Source of the DNA: Bog-159 sp035499555
GTDB taxonomy: Bacteria; Acidobacteriota; Terriglobia; Bryobacterales; Bryobacteraceae
Assembly (NCBI GenBank): GCA_035499555.1
Contig: DATJYO010000037.1
Span: 22,214 to 86,213 of the forward strand
Length of the DNA: 64,000 bases
Reading direction: 5' to 3'
Shown: piece by piece, positions 8,213-17,260 of the stretch
Numbering within the stretch: the first letter of the stretch is position 1
Layout: each line of letters opens with the position of its first letter
Program-made: the position numbers and the translations under genes
Notes under the pieces: model-generated
Told to the model about the DNA's origin: nothing
Databases searched by the model: none
What the model saw: only the letters and a program-made list of their open reading frames with translations

Positions 8213-8911
8213 CGTTCGAATTTTAGCGCCCTGCGGGTTCTCCAGGACGAAGTGATCCAATGCCGCCGCTGCCCGCGCCTGGTGGCGTACCGCGAGGAGG
8301 TGGCGCGCGTGAAGCGCCGCGCCTATCGCGACTGGGAATACTGGGGCCGGCCGGTCCCGTCATTCGGATCCGCGGACGCCCGCCTGGCGATCGTCGGCCT
8401 GGCCCCCGGCGCGCACGGCTCCAACCGTACCGGACGCATGTTCACGGGCGACATGTCCGGCCACCTGCTGTATCGCGTACTCTATCGGACGGGTTTCGCC
8501 TCCCAGCCGCAGAGCGTCTCGCGCGACGACGGGCAGCGGCTGATGGACGCCTGCATCACCGCGGCCGTGCGTTGCGCGCCGCCCGCCAACCGGCCCGCGC
8601 GCGAAGAGATCGCCAATTGCCTGCCGTACCTGGAACGCGAACTGGACCTGCTGACGAACGTGAAGGTGGTGGTCGCCCTGGGGCGCCTGGCCTTCGACAA
8701 TTATCTCGGCATTCTGTTGCGTCGTGGATCGATTCGCCGCCGCGCGGCTTTCCCTTTCGGTCATAATTGCCACTACCAGACCGCGCCGGGCCAGCCGCAT
8801 CTGATCGGCTCCTATCATCCCAGCCAACAAAATACGTCCACCGGTAAGTTGACCGAAGCCATGCTGACCGCCGTGTTCCGGCGCGCGCGGAAGATACTGG
8901 CGGCGGATTAG
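8204..8911 (+). CDS. Family 5 uracil-DNA glycosylase (UDGb type)
   Basis: The 235-residue protein has motif A GLAPGAHGSNRTGRMFTGD and motif B HPSQQNT, characteristic of family 5 uracil-DNA glycosylases. Four cysteines in CRRCPRL near the N-terminus and in the AVRCAPP/NCLPYL region match the 4Fe-4S cluster ligands of this group. It removes uracil, and probably other deaminated bases, from DNA in base-excision repair. Two adjacent ATGs (8204, 8207) follow GGAAGGG; either could start the protein. The gene overlaps the divergent SDR gene by 9 or 6 bases. It ends five bases before the convergent arylsulfotransferase gene. Confidence 0.92.
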   Translation: MMHRSNFSALRVLQDEVIQCRRCPRLVAYREEVARVKRRAYRDWEYWGRPVPSFGSADARLAIVGLAPGAHGSNRTGRMFTGDMSGHLLYRVLYRTGFASQPQSVSRDDGQRLMDACITAAVRCAPPANRPAREEIANCLPYLERELDLLTNVKVVVALGRLAFDNYLGILLRRGSIRRRAAFPFGHNCHYQTAPGQPHLIGSYHPSQQNTSTGKLTEAMLTAVFRRARKILAAD

Positions 8912-8916
8912 CGTTC

Positions 8917-10884
8917 TCAGTTAGTGGCGTACAGGCTCGCCAGTTGCCAGCCGCGATAACCCTGCGGGCCCTGGACATTGAGAACCTGGGTGGCCCCGGC
9001 CAGTTCGATGGCCTGGCTCGTGACTCCCTTGATGGTGACGATCAGCGCCGCGTGAAAGAAGTAGTTGCCGTTGGAGAGCAGTTGCGCGGCGCCATCGGCG
9101 GCACAGTAGACTCCCAGGCTCGCGTTCAATTGCGGATTAACTGTCATATGAGTCTCGTCCACGGTGAGCGCCATCCCGCGCGTGTAACAGTCGTTCGGTT
9201 GGCACCCGGGATATCCCAGGCCCAGCGGCGGATTGGAGACGCGGGTGTCGCCGTTATCGAATACGATCATCGGGCCGGCTCCATTGTTCGCCATGCTGAC
9301 ATCATGCTGGTGCGAGAACCAGGGCCATGGGTCGAGCAGAACGTTCTGAAAATCGAAGTTCGTGTCCGGTCCCCAGCCCATGTACCAGAGAGGAGCGCCG
9401 CTGCCTGCGCCGTCCTGGTAGTCGATCTTGATCACCAGGTCCTGGTCCTTCATGGATAAGATCAGATCGTGCGATGGCGGCCAATAATAAATGCTGTTGG
9501 CATGCAGCCAGTCGGTGGCGTAGGGAGAGATTCCGGAGCCGAGCAGAAAAGTGGGCGGACATCCGGCTTCACCCGTGATACACGTTTCACCCAGTACTGC
9601 CGCGCGGTTGATATCCAGGTAATCGAAAGAGTCCCAATACCACACCACCTGCCAGTTGGCATCCATAACCAGAATCGTGTCGCCGATCACATCCACCGGA
9701 AGACCGCTGGTGTCGCCCTGCGTGCCTGGAGGATATATCTTCTCCACGCTCGCCAGGGCGGCCACATATCCGTTGGGCAACGCCGTCAATTCGTGGTGAA
9801 AGCCACCCAGGCACGCCGCCCCGATCGGCGGCCGCCGCGGGATCGTAGTGCACGGCCCCCCGTTGGCCGAGCCTAGCGCCACCAATTCCTGCTGCACCAC
9901 ACCCGTATTGGTCTCCTTGACGATGTTCCCGGCCAGATCGACCTGCCGCAGCACCTGGGCCGCGCCGGTGGCGGGATTCCAGGAGAAGTCGTTCTGGATG
10001 GTGTACACGCCGCCATTCTGTACGGGCCGTGTGATCAGGTCGGGATGGCCGGCCGGCGGATTATAGAACCAGTTGATTTTGCCGGATAAATCGGTAGCCA
10101 CATCGCGGTAGTTCGTCTCGCCGCCAAGTTGGCTCAGTCCCCAAAGTAAGGCGGGCTCGGCGGTATCGGTCTGCGGGCCGGCCGGCACCAGCACCTGGAA
10201 CGTGGGGAAGGGAATGCCGGCGGGCAATGGACCCGTATTGAATTTGACGTTGGCACCGTTGGTGATCTTGCCGCCGGTAGCGGTTTGCGCGTGGATCAGG
10301 TACTGCGTGGAAGGATACATCCCGGCGATCTCGAAGGTCATCGTGGTCGAGCCGTTACATGCCGTCCAATTTGTGTTGGTGACCGCGCTGCTCGCCGCGT
10401 TCTGGCGGAAAGACGCGCGCATCCGGCTGCCCGACGGGCAAGCCGGCGCGCTGAACAACGCTACCAGCGGATTGCCGCTGCTCACCGCCACTGCATTGCT
10501 GCCCGTCGCCAGCGGAGTCACCGAATAAGTCACGGTTTTCGCGGCGGTCTCTCCGGAAGCGAAATCCTTGATCACCACCTGGATGTGATACGTGCCTTCC
10601 GGGCCGGTCGGCGCCCAGGCGAATGGCTGGGCCGCATAGGTGTTCCCGATCTGCGTGCCGATGTTGAAGTCCTTCACCAGCCCCAGCGGATGGCCGGCCA
10701 GCCCCAGGTTGAATTGGAAAGTCAACGGTCCCGCATTGCTGTCGGTGGCCGTTACCGTCCACACGATCGAGGTGCCGATCGCCTGGGGTGACGGGACGGA
10801 CGGTGTCACGGAGGTGATCTTTACCGTCGCCGCTGCCGGCATCGCGAGCAGCCCGCAGAGACACAACCAAGGCTTCAGAGGCAT
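8917..10884 (-). CDS. Periplasmic arylsulfotransferase (ASST) family protein
   Basis: The 655-residue product has a signal peptide (CLCGLLAMPAAATVKIT), an N-terminal fibronectin/Ig-like region (about 25-230) and a C-terminal propeller-like catalytic region. Family cues are DWLHANSIYYWPPSHDLI, FSHQHDVSMANNG and IVFDNGDTRVSNPP, which carry the His and Arg residues typical of PF05935 arylsulfotransferases. These enzymes move sulfate between phenolic compounds without PAPS in the periplasm. Active-site histidine numbering was not checked by alignment. Length is close to or above the usual about 600, because of the Ig-like N-terminus. No Dsb partner is adjacent. Confidence 0.8.
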   Translation of the reverse strand: MPLKPWLCLCGLLAMPAAATVKITSVTPSVPSPQAIGTSIVWTVTATDSNAGPLTFQFNLGLAGHPLGLVKDFNIGTQIGNTYAAQPFAWAPTGPEGTYHIQVVIKDFASGETAAKTVTYSVTPLATGSNAVAVSSGNPLVALFSAPACPSGSRMRASFRQNAASSAVTNTNWTACNGSTTMTFEIAGMYPSTQYLIHAQTATGGKITNGANVKFNTGPLPAGIPFPTFQVLVPAGPQTDTAEPALLWGLSQLGGETNYRDVATDLSGKINWFYNPPAGHPDLITRPVQNGGVYTIQNDFSWNPATGAAQVLRQVDLAGNIVKETNTGVVQQELVALGSANGGPCTTIPRRPPIGAACLGGFHHELTALPNGYVAALASVEKIYPPGTQGDTSGLPVDVIGDTILVMDANWQVVWYWDSFDYLDINRAAVLGETCITGEAGCPPTFLLGSGISPYATDWLHANSIYYWPPSHDLILSMKDQDLVIKIDYQDGAGSGAPLWYMGWGPDTNFDFQNVLLDPWPWFSHQHDVSMANNGAGPMIVFDNGDTRVSNPPLGLGYPGCQPNDCYTRGMALTVDETHMTVNPQLNASLGVYCAADGAAQLLSNGNYFFHAALIVTIKGVTSQAIELAGATQVLNVQGPQGYRGWQLASLYATN

Positions 10885-10967
10885 ATCCGTGCAATCCCCT
10901 CCTGGGAACTTTAGGTCATTCTACCCTTGAAATCGAGCCGCCGCGGCGATGCTGGTACCATGACGAG

Positions 10968-11696
10968 ATGCCCTTGGAAAGCGTCCCGCTGCACTACCAT
11001 GTGCAGGGTGACGGCGAGCCCCTCCTGATGCTGCACGGCTTCAGCGGCACGGGCGCCGACTGGGCGCCGCTGGCTGCGGAGTGGGCCGCGGATTTCCGCC
11101 GAATCATGCCGGATCTGCGCGGCCACGGCCGTTCCGCCAATCCCGCGCCGGAGTTCCGGCACGACGCAGCCGCGGGCGACGTCCAGGCGCTGCTGGACCG
11201 GCTGGGCCTCGCCGAATTCAAAGGACTGGGTGTAAGCAGCGGCGGCAACGTGCTCCTGCACCTGGCCACGCGGCAGCCGGAGAGAGTCAAAGCCATGGTG
11301 TTGGTAAGCGCCACGAGCCACTTTCCCGATCAGGCCCGCCCGATCATGCGGCATTACACCTTCGAGGCGCTGCCGGACGAGGAAAAGGAGAAGATGCGCC
11401 GGCGCCATCCCGGCGGCCAGGCGCAGATCGATACGCTTTTCGCCCAGGCGCGCGCCTTTGCGGACAGCTACGACGATCTGAATTTCAGCCCGGAGGATCT
11501 GGCGAAGATCACCGCCCGCACCCTGATCGTGCAGGGAGACCGCGATCCGTTCTACCCCGTGCAGATCTCCATGGACATGGCGGCCGCGATTCCGCGCTCG
11601 CGCCTTTGGATCGTGCCCGGCGGCGGCCACGCCCCCATCGGAGGCGAACGCTGGCCCGCGTTCGTGCAAACGGCGCACGCATTCCTGCGCGGCTAG
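10968..11696 (+). CDS. Alpha/beta-hydrolase
   Basis: The 242-residue protein has the fold landmarks HGFSGTGADW (oxyanion region), DLRGHGRS, the nucleophile elbow GVSSGGN, the acid residue in GDRDPFYP and the histidine in PGGGHAPI. A lid-like helical insertion lies around residues 115-175. There is no signal peptide, so it is cytoplasmic. Substrate could be an ester, lactone or enol-lactone, and sequence alone does not decide. It stands as a single gene between a divergent arylsulfotransferase and a convergent DHH gene. Confidence 0.85.
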   Translation: MPLESVPLHYHVQGDGEPLLMLHGFSGTGADWAPLAAEWAADFRRIMPDLRGHGRSANPAPEFRHDAAAGDVQALLDRLGLAEFKGLGVSSGGNVLLHLATRQPERVKAMVLVSATSHFPDQARPIMRHYTFEALPDEEKEKMRRRHPGGQAQIDTLFAQARAFADSYDDLNFSPEDLAKITARTLIVQGDRDPFYPVQISMDMAAAIPRSRLWIVPGGGHAPIGGERWPAFVQTAHAFLRG

Positions 11697-11697
11697 C

Positions 11698-12651
11698 CTA
11701 CGCCTTCAACTCCTCCACTATCTCCGCCGCCACCGCCCGTGCCTTCTCCAAAGCCCCCGGCTCGAAGCTGATGGCGCCCACGCGGGCGTGGCCGCCCCCG
11801 CCGTACCGTTCGCAGATGGAAGCCAGGTTGTGTTTGGGCTCGTCGTGCGCCCAGGGGTTGGATCCCACCGAGATCTTGGTCCGGAAACTGGACGGGCTCA
11901 CCGAAACCGTATAAGTGCAATCGGGGAACAGGTAATACGGGATGAACTTGTTGTAGCCTTCCAGATCGTAGCCGGTAAGGTCGAAAAACACCACGCCATT
12001 ATCCTGCCGCGCCCGGCCGCCGATCAGGTCCACCGATTTCAGGTGCCGCTCATGGAGCGGCTTGAACAATGCCTGGATCTCCGGTTCGCAGGCGATCTCT
12101 TCGAGCGTCCGGTGCTGCATCCAGCCGATCACCTTCTGCACGATGCCGGAACCCTTGGTCCCCTCGATCACCAGCGTGAGCTTCATAGCCGGCGCGCCCA
12201 GCTCCACCGCGGTTTTGGCGTCGGCATACTGCGCGCCGTCGATGATGTTGGCCCAACTGACCAGTTGGTTCAGGTCCGGGGCGGAGAAGCCGAAGCGCTG
12301 GTTGGCCACCGCGCAAATAAACGCCGTGCAGGATTTGTAGGAGGGATCGTACAGCTTCCGGCCGCTGTGATCCTGGCGGAAGTTCTCGGCATCCTCCGGC
12401 GTCAGGAAGGCGCTTTGGTGATGATCGAACCACCACGTCAGCCGTGGATCGCTCGAATACTTGAAGTCCACGATGGCGTTCACGTCGCCATCGAACAGGC
12501 TGTCTTCGAAGAGTTGGGACGCCTTGTGCGCCATTCCCGTGTAAGCGAACTCCGCTGCCGGGTAGAACGCCCCCTGCATGAAGCGCGTGAAGAACGCGGC
12601 GGAAGCAGCGCCGTCGAAACAATGGTCGTGATAAAGAACGCGGACCCGCAT
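11698..12651 (-). CDS. DHH-family phosphoesterase
   Basis: The 317-residue protein has the DHH signature: YHDHCFDGAASAA at the N-terminus, a metal-binding aspartate in IVDFKYSSD and FDHHQSAF. The C-terminal DHHA1 motif is YGGGGHARVGA. These enzymes use two metal ions (usually Mn) to hydrolyse short oligoribonucleotides, pAp or cyclic dinucleotides. The architecture without membrane or CBS domains fits a soluble nanoRNase/phosphatase-like enzyme, but the exact substrate is unresolved. The gene ends one base after the convergent hydrolase. Confidence 0.85.
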   Translation of the reverse strand: MRVRVLYHDHCFDGAASAAFFTRFMQGAFYPAAEFAYTGMAHKASQLFEDSLFDGDVNAIVDFKYSSDPRLTWWFDHHQSAFLTPEDAENFRQDHSGRKLYDPSYKSCTAFICAVANQRFGFSAPDLNQLVSWANIIDGAQYADAKTAVELGAPAMKLTLVIEGTKGSGIVQKVIGWMQHRTLEEIACEPEIQALFKPLHERHLKSVDLIGGRARQDNGVVFFDLTGYDLEGYNKFIPYYLFPDCTYTVSVSPSSFRTKISVGSNPWAHDEPKHNLASICERYGGGGHARVGAISFEPGALEKARAVAAEIVEELKA

Positions 12652-12714
12652 GAAAATATGGGAAACGTACCAGCTTGCCTTAATGGACGGATAAATGCAA
12701 GTGCGCCGCCGGCC

Positions 12715-14991
12715 CTAATACAGCAGTGCGTTAAAGAATAGTTTAAACGTTTCGTAGCTCTGTGCGCGATACTGGGGCCGCATGCCGAACAGAATAACGT
12801 GGCCGGCGCCCAACCGGGCGTCCACCAGGGCGGCCTTTCCCGCCAGGTATTTTTCGCCGAGCAGCCACCCCGAAGCCAGCAGATTCGCATCCGGATAGCG
12901 CACCGGCGCGCTTTCCCGGGTATCCCAGGCGGGGCTCTGCTCGGACCAGATCGCCAGGTCTTCGGGCAGTCCTGCGGCCAGCGGATGGCGCGTGTCGAGG
13001 CGCGCGTTCAAGATCGAACCCGGGGAGTAGTATTCGGTGCTCGGGACGCCGTGCACCACGTTGCGCGCGGCCACGTGCAACTCCCGGATGGCGTATTCGG
13101 TGGCGCGATTGAAGAAAATCAGAGTTCCACCTGCTTCCGCGAAGGCCCGCAAAGCCTCGGCCCCGGCCGGGCCCAGTCCGCCGGTGAATTCCGCGGGCAT
13201 ACTCCCGGCTCCGTAGCCGCTCACCATGGACTCCGCGCTGGCATCCGGAAAAACGATCGCATCGTAATGCCCGCGCAGATCGCCGTCCTGAATGTCCTTG
13301 TTCCGCAGAGAGGTGTAAGGGAAGCCGAACTCCTCCAGCACGAAACGCGTCCAGCCTTCGTCGCTGTTGGGGATGAAGCTGCGGTAAAGTCCGATGCGGC
13401 GGTGCGGGACGTTGCGGCTGCGATTTCTGGCGATCCACCAGTCGCTGTCGGAGCGTTCCGGCGTGCCGGCCTTCAGCGGCAGGATGCCCGGCTGCAATCC
13501 GGAAACGGGAGACGCCACCGCCTCCACCTGCACCCCCATCAGCAGCGGCAGCGTGTGCGCCGTCACGTCGTAGGGCCGCTGCGGCGGACCGCCCGGATAG
13601 AGGCGCATGTCCGGATAATGTTGCCGCTCGAGCAGCGCCTTGGCCCATCCGCTGTAGGGCTGCGCCATGCGTATGACGTGATCGCCGGCCGCGTCGTGCT
13701 CGATCTCCACCTGCCCGAATGCCAGTGTCTCCAGCAGCTTGCGTGTGGCGCCGGGATCGCGCTGAGCCGACGATACGATGAACCCCCAGGGCGACTGCCG
13801 CGCCACCTGCCGTTGCCCGATGCGGTAGAAGTTCCGCAGCAGTTCCACGCGATGGATGGCCGCCTGGTAGAGGCACGATTCCATTGCGATCAATTGGTCA
13901 TCAACGATATCGCGCAACCGCCAGACGCCGCCCGGCCAGGGCTCCAGGAAATTCCAACTCCGCTCCTGGGCGCTGTACCCCAGCGCGTTGCGCGCCAGTT
14001 GGTTGGACTCCACCGTAATGGGACTGGCCAGCCGCGCGCTGGCGGACTCCGTCAGGATCCGCATGCCTGCGTGGAAGGCCTGGTAGTGCCGCGACGGAGT
14101 CCAAAAATCGTACATGGCGTGGATCGCGACGCCCTTCTGGCCCGCCGCCGTCAGGTCCGATGCCATCGCGGTGCCGATCATGTTGGATTCCTGCATGACG
14201 ATGGCGTCGATGTTGGGTTCGATCGGGTCCAGCCAGGGCGGCACGAAGATGCGCGCCGCATTGGCGCCCATCTGGTGTACGTCGTAAACGATCTGCGGAT
14301 GCCAAACGTTATGCAGCTTCGCGATGGCCAGGCGCGTCTCGGCCTGGGTGAACATGTACCAGTCGCGATTGTTGTCGTGCCCCACGTACTTCTGATACAG
14401 CTCCGGCGGGCTCGTGCCTTCGAAGGGCGTGCCCAGCGTACCCCGGTACCAGCGCGTTACGATGTCCACGCCGTCCGGATTCAGCGACGGCACCAACAGG
14501 AAGATCGTGTTCTCGAGGATGGCGCGGAACCGCGGCTTGTCTTCCGTCAACAGCCGGTAGGCGAATTCGACGGCCGTCTGCGTGGACGCCAGTTCCGTCG
14601 CGTGTATGGAACAGGTGATCAGCACCACCGTCTTGCCCTCGGCGGCGAATTTCTCCGCCTCGGATGCGGAGGTCAGCCGGGGATCGGCCAGGCGGCGCTG
14701 GATTTCGCGGTAGCGATCCAGATGCCGGAGCGTGTCGGGCGCGGCAATCGTGGCGGCGATAAACGGACGCCCCTCGGTGCTCTTGCCTAACTCGTCTACC
14801 TGTATGCGATCGCTATTGGCCGCCAGCGCTCTGAAATAAGAAACCACCTTGTCCCAGTCGAGGACCATCTGGTCCGCGCCCATGCGCCGGCCAAAGTAGG
14901 CTTCCGGCGATGGGATGGCGGCGCCCGCCGCCGTACAGGCCGCCAGACACCAGCCGGCAAGGGCCAGCCGGCACGCGGCACGCAGCCTCAA
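12715..14991 (-). CDS. M14-family zinc carboxypeptidase-like exported protein with C-terminal amidotransferase-like domain
   Basis: The 758-residue product has a signal or lipoprotein leader (LALAGWCLAACTAAGAA). The M14 region (about 40-360) includes the zinc motif SIHATELASTQT near residue 125, SLNPDGVDIVTRW, HDNNRDWYMF and YDVHQMGANAA, consistent with zinc ligands and substrate-binding residues. A C-terminal region (about 530-758) resembles a class I glutamine amidotransferase/ThuA fold, a fusion seen in large Acidobacteria and Bacteroidota peptidases. It starts at TTG 14991, which overlaps the TGA of the upstream aminotransferase by four bases, so the two are translationally coupled. The probable role is periplasmic peptide processing. 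Confidence 0.8.
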   Translation of the reverse strand: MRLRAACRLALAGWCLAACTAAGAAIPSPEAYFGRRMGADQMVLDWDKVVSYFRALAANSDRIQVDELGKSTEGRPFIAATIAAPDTLRHLDRYREIQRRLADPRLTSASEAEKFAAEGKTVVLITCSIHATELASTQTAVEFAYRLLTEDKPRFRAILENTIFLLVPSLNPDGVDIVTRWYRGTLGTPFEGTSPPELYQKYVGHDNNRDWYMFTQAETRLAIAKLHNVWHPQIVYDVHQMGANAARIFVPPWLDPIEPNIDAIVMQESNMIGTAMASDLTAAGQKGVAIHAMYDFWTPSRHYQAFHAGMRILTESASARLASPITVESNQLARNALGYSAQERSWNFLEPWPGGVWRLRDIVDDQLIAMESCLYQAAIHRVELLRNFYRIGQRQVARQSPWGFIVSSAQRDPGATRKLLETLAFGQVEIEHDAAGDHVIRMAQPYSGWAKALLERQHYPDMRLYPGGPPQRPYDVTAHTLPLLMGVQVEAVASPVSGLQPGILPLKAGTPERSDSDWWIARNRSRNVPHRRIGLYRSFIPNSDEGWTRFVLEEFGFPYTSLRNKDIQDGDLRGHYDAIVFPDASAESMVSGYGAGSMPAEFTGGLGPAGAEALRAFAEAGGTLIFFNRATEYAIRELHVAARNVVHGVPSTEYYSPGSILNARLDTRHPLAAGLPEDLAIWSEQSPAWDTRESAPVRYPDANLLASGWLLGEKYLAGKAALVDARLGAGHVILFGMRPQYRAQSYETFKLFFNALLY

Positions 14992-16136
14992 GGTAAAGCC
15001 TCCAGCATCTTCCCAATATCGTCCGGACTGATGTAGAAATGCGGAGAGACACGCACCCAGCCCTGCCGCGGCGCCGCGGTTATGCCGGCCGCCTTCAAGC
15101 GGTGGACTATCGCCCCGGCCTCCAGGCCGGCCTTGCGGAAGCTCACGATACCAGCGCCGCTGGCGGGTGTCCGCTGGCTGAGTACTTCGTACCCCTTGCC
15201 CTGGACTCCCGCGGCCACCAGGTCCCCCAGATGCTGCACGGCCGGGCCGATGAGTTCACCCCCGACGTCCAACAGAAACTCGATGGATGCACGCAGGCCG
15301 TAACATCCGATCGTGTTCATGGTGCCGCACTCGTAGCGCCCGGCGTCGGACCGCAGCCGCATGTCCCGCGAGGCGTAATCGGCGAAGCCCGCCACGTTCG
15401 TCCAGCCGAATTCCATGGGCTGGATCGAATCCTGCAACTCCTGTGAAACAAATAAGATAGCGCAGCCTTCCGGTCCCAGGAGCCATTTGTGCCCATCGGC
15501 CGCCAGCGCTCCGATGCGAGCCTTTCTTACGTCCACAGGGAACGCGCCCAGCCCCTGGATGGCATCCACCAGGAAAATGGCGCCGTGGCGATGGCAGATC
15601 TCCCCGATAGCATCCAGGTCCACGCGATGGCCGCCCAGGTACTGCACGAAACTGATGGCCAGCAGGCGGGCGCCCCGGCAGGCCTCGTCAACGCGGTCGA
15701 GCGGATCCAGGCAGGACAACCACTCGACGTGTAGGCCGGTCTCCTCCAACCGCTTCCACGGGTAGTAGTTGGAAGGAAACTCTTCGCGGAAGGCCACGAT
15801 CTTATCGCCGGCCCGCCAGGCGATACCGCTGGCCACCGTGGCGATCCCTTCCGAGGTGTTTTTCATCAGCGCGATCTCACCCCGGTCCGCTCCGATCAGC
15901 CGCGCGGCTGCCTGGCGGAGACCTTCATAGGTCTCCAGCCACTGCGCGTAATGCAGGCTGCCGAATTCCATGGCGTCCTGCGCCAGCCATTGCATCGCCT
16001 CGGCTGCCGCGCGGCAGGGAGGCGCCACCGCCGCGTGGTTCAGGTAGATCAGGTGCCGGCGCACTGGGAACTCGTCGCAGTACTGTGACCAAAGGTCCTT
16101 ACCGGATTTTGCAGTTGTCTCGAAACCCATTATCAT
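14988..16136 (-). CDS. Class V PLP-dependent aminotransferase (cysteine-desulfurase/epimerase-like)
   Basis: The 382-residue protein shows the class V fold: YLNHAAVAPP, MKNTSEGIATVASGI, a PLP-binding aspartate context (IFLVDAIQGLGAFPVD) and the PLP lysine in AADGHKWLLGPEG. The C-terminal domain ends in a segment with RVSPHFYISPDD. Related proteins include isopenicillin-N epimerase-like and selenocysteine-lyase-like enzymes; the reaction cannot be assigned. Two starts are possible (ATG 16136 or 16130). TATATT at 16139-16144 on this strand is so close that the mRNA might be nearly leaderless. It forms an operon with the M14 gene through a four-base overlap. Confidence 0.85.
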   Translation of the reverse strand: MIMGFETTAKSGKDLWSQYCDEFPVRRHLIYLNHAAVAPPCRAAAEAMQWLAQDAMEFGSLHYAQWLETYEGLRQAAARLIGADRGEIALMKNTSEGIATVASGIAWRAGDKIVAFREEFPSNYYPWKRLEETGLHVEWLSCLDPLDRVDEACRGARLLAISFVQYLGGHRVDLDAIGEICHRHGAIFLVDAIQGLGAFPVDVRKARIGALAADGHKWLLGPEGCAILFVSQELQDSIQPMEFGWTNVAGFADYASRDMRLRSDAGRYECGTMNTIGCYGLRASIEFLLDVGGELIGPAVQHLGDLVAAGVQGKGYEVLSQRTPASGAGIVSFRKAGLEAGAIVHRLKAAGITAAPRQGWVRVSPHFYISPDDIGKMLEALP

Positions 16137-16155
16137 GAATATACGCTACACGCCC

Positions 16156-16164
16156 GGAAGGAGG
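16156..16164 (+). promoter_or_regulatory. Shine-Dalgarno site fixing the start of M48 paralogue 1
   Basis: GGAAGGAGG lies six bases before ATG 16171. This disfavours an in-frame ATG 36 bases upstream and puts the signal peptide at the true N-terminus. Confidence 0.7.
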
Positions 16165-16170
16165 CGGACG

Positions 16171-17142
16171 ATGCGGCTGGCCCGTGCTGCCATATTGCTA
16201 TCTCTTACATTCCTGACCGCCTCGTTTGCCGCGAGCAAAAAGGACGATCCCGGCCAGATCGGCAACCGCGACGTCGGAAAAGGCCTCAACTGCTATTCCA
16301 TCGAGAAAGAGATCGCCATGGGCAAGCAGTTGGCCGGTGAAGTCAGCCGGCAGGCCAAACTGGTGGATGACCCGTTAATCACCGAATACGTCAACCGCCT
16401 GGGCCAGAACCTGGCGCGCAACTCCGACGCCAAAGTACCCTTCACCTTCCAGGTGACCGACGATCCCAGCCTGAACGCCTTTGCCTTGCCCGGCGGGTTC
16501 ATTTTTGTAAATACCGGTTTGATCACCGCCGCGGAAACGGAGGCCGAGATGGCCAGCGCCATGGCGCACGAGGTGGCGCATGTGGCCGCCCGGCATATGA
16601 CCCGGCAGGCATGCCGGGTACAGGTGGCCAACATTGCCAGCCTCCCCCTGATCCTGCTCGGCGGTTGGGGCGGGTACGCCGTCCGGCAGGCTGCCAGCGC
16701 CGCCATCCCTATGACGTTCCTCTCATTTTCAAGAGGTTACGAAGCGGAAGCGGATTATCTGGGCGTGCAGTATCTGTACGCCGCGGGCTACGATCCGACC
16801 GCGGCCATCGATATGTTCGAGAAGATGATGTCGCTCGAACGCCGTCAGCCCGGAACCATTGCCAAGGTATTCGCTACCCATCCGATGAGTGGGGAGCGGC
16901 TCAAAAAGACCCAGGCGGAAATCGATCGGATATTGCCGCGGAAGGCCGAATACATTGTGAACACTTCGGACTATATGGCCATGCGGCAGCGCTGGCTGGC
17001 GGTGGAAAATGCCCGCCGGGCGCGATCGGCAGAGAAGGGCGGCGCCGTTCCCGTACTGCGTCGGGCGCCCGGAAGCAGCGCTCCGGACAGCGGCCGTCCG
17101 GACGATCGCCCTACGATTCAGCGGCGGGATTTCGACTGGTAA
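16171..17142 (+). CDS. M48-family periplasmic zinc metalloprotease, paralogue 1
   Basis: The 323-residue protein has a signal peptide (AILLSLTFLTASFAAS), the subfamily motif QIGNRDVGKGLN, and the zinc motif AHEVAHVAARH near residues 132-142. A third-ligand region is EAEADYLG, and a late ATHPMSGERL segment follows. The HExxH active site is intact. The tail (VLRRAPGSS...RPTIQRRDF) has an Arg-rich motif shared with the two paralogues in the window. It is probably a BepA/LoiP-like quality-control protease of the periplasm. The start is fixed by GGAAGGAGG at 16156-16164, six bases upstream of ATG. Confidence 0.9.
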   Translation: MRLARAAILLSLTFLTASFAASKKDDPGQIGNRDVGKGLNCYSIEKEIAMGKQLAGEVSRQAKLVDDPLITEYVNRLGQNLARNSDAKVPFTFQVTDDPSLNAFALPGGFIFVNTGLITAAETEAEMASAMAHEVAHVAARHMTRQACRVQVANIASLPLILLGGWGGYAVRQAASAAIPMTFLSFSRGYEAEADYLGVQYLYAAGYDPTAAIDMFEKMMSLERRQPGTIAKVFATHPMSGERLKKTQAEIDRILPRKAEYIVNTSDYMAMRQRWLAVENARRARSAEKGGAVPVLRRAPGSSAPDSGRPDDRPTIQRRDFDW

Positions 17143-17232
17143 TCCTTCCCCGAATTGTGCCAAATCCGGAGTAACCAGCCCGGGCCGGCATACGTATTCA
17201 ATTCAGCGATACAGGTACATCGAATTTGGGCG

Positions 17233-17238
17233 TATAGT
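17233..17238 (+). promoter_or_regulatory. Candidate -10 element for M48 paralogue 2
   Basis: TATAGT lies 22 bases before the start codon, 17 bases downstream of a weak -35 candidate (TACAGG, 17210-17215). An own promoter for this second protease is therefore possible in the 118-base gap. The -35 is poor, so confidence is limited. Confidence 0.35.
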
Positions 17239-17260
17239 GTAAAGTAACAGGAGTCTCCTC

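Noticed and set aside
12799..14790. Long plus-strand open frame opposite the M14 peptidase
   Set aside because: No motif, no signal peptide and no ribosome site; the minus-strand frame has zinc ligands and a leader.
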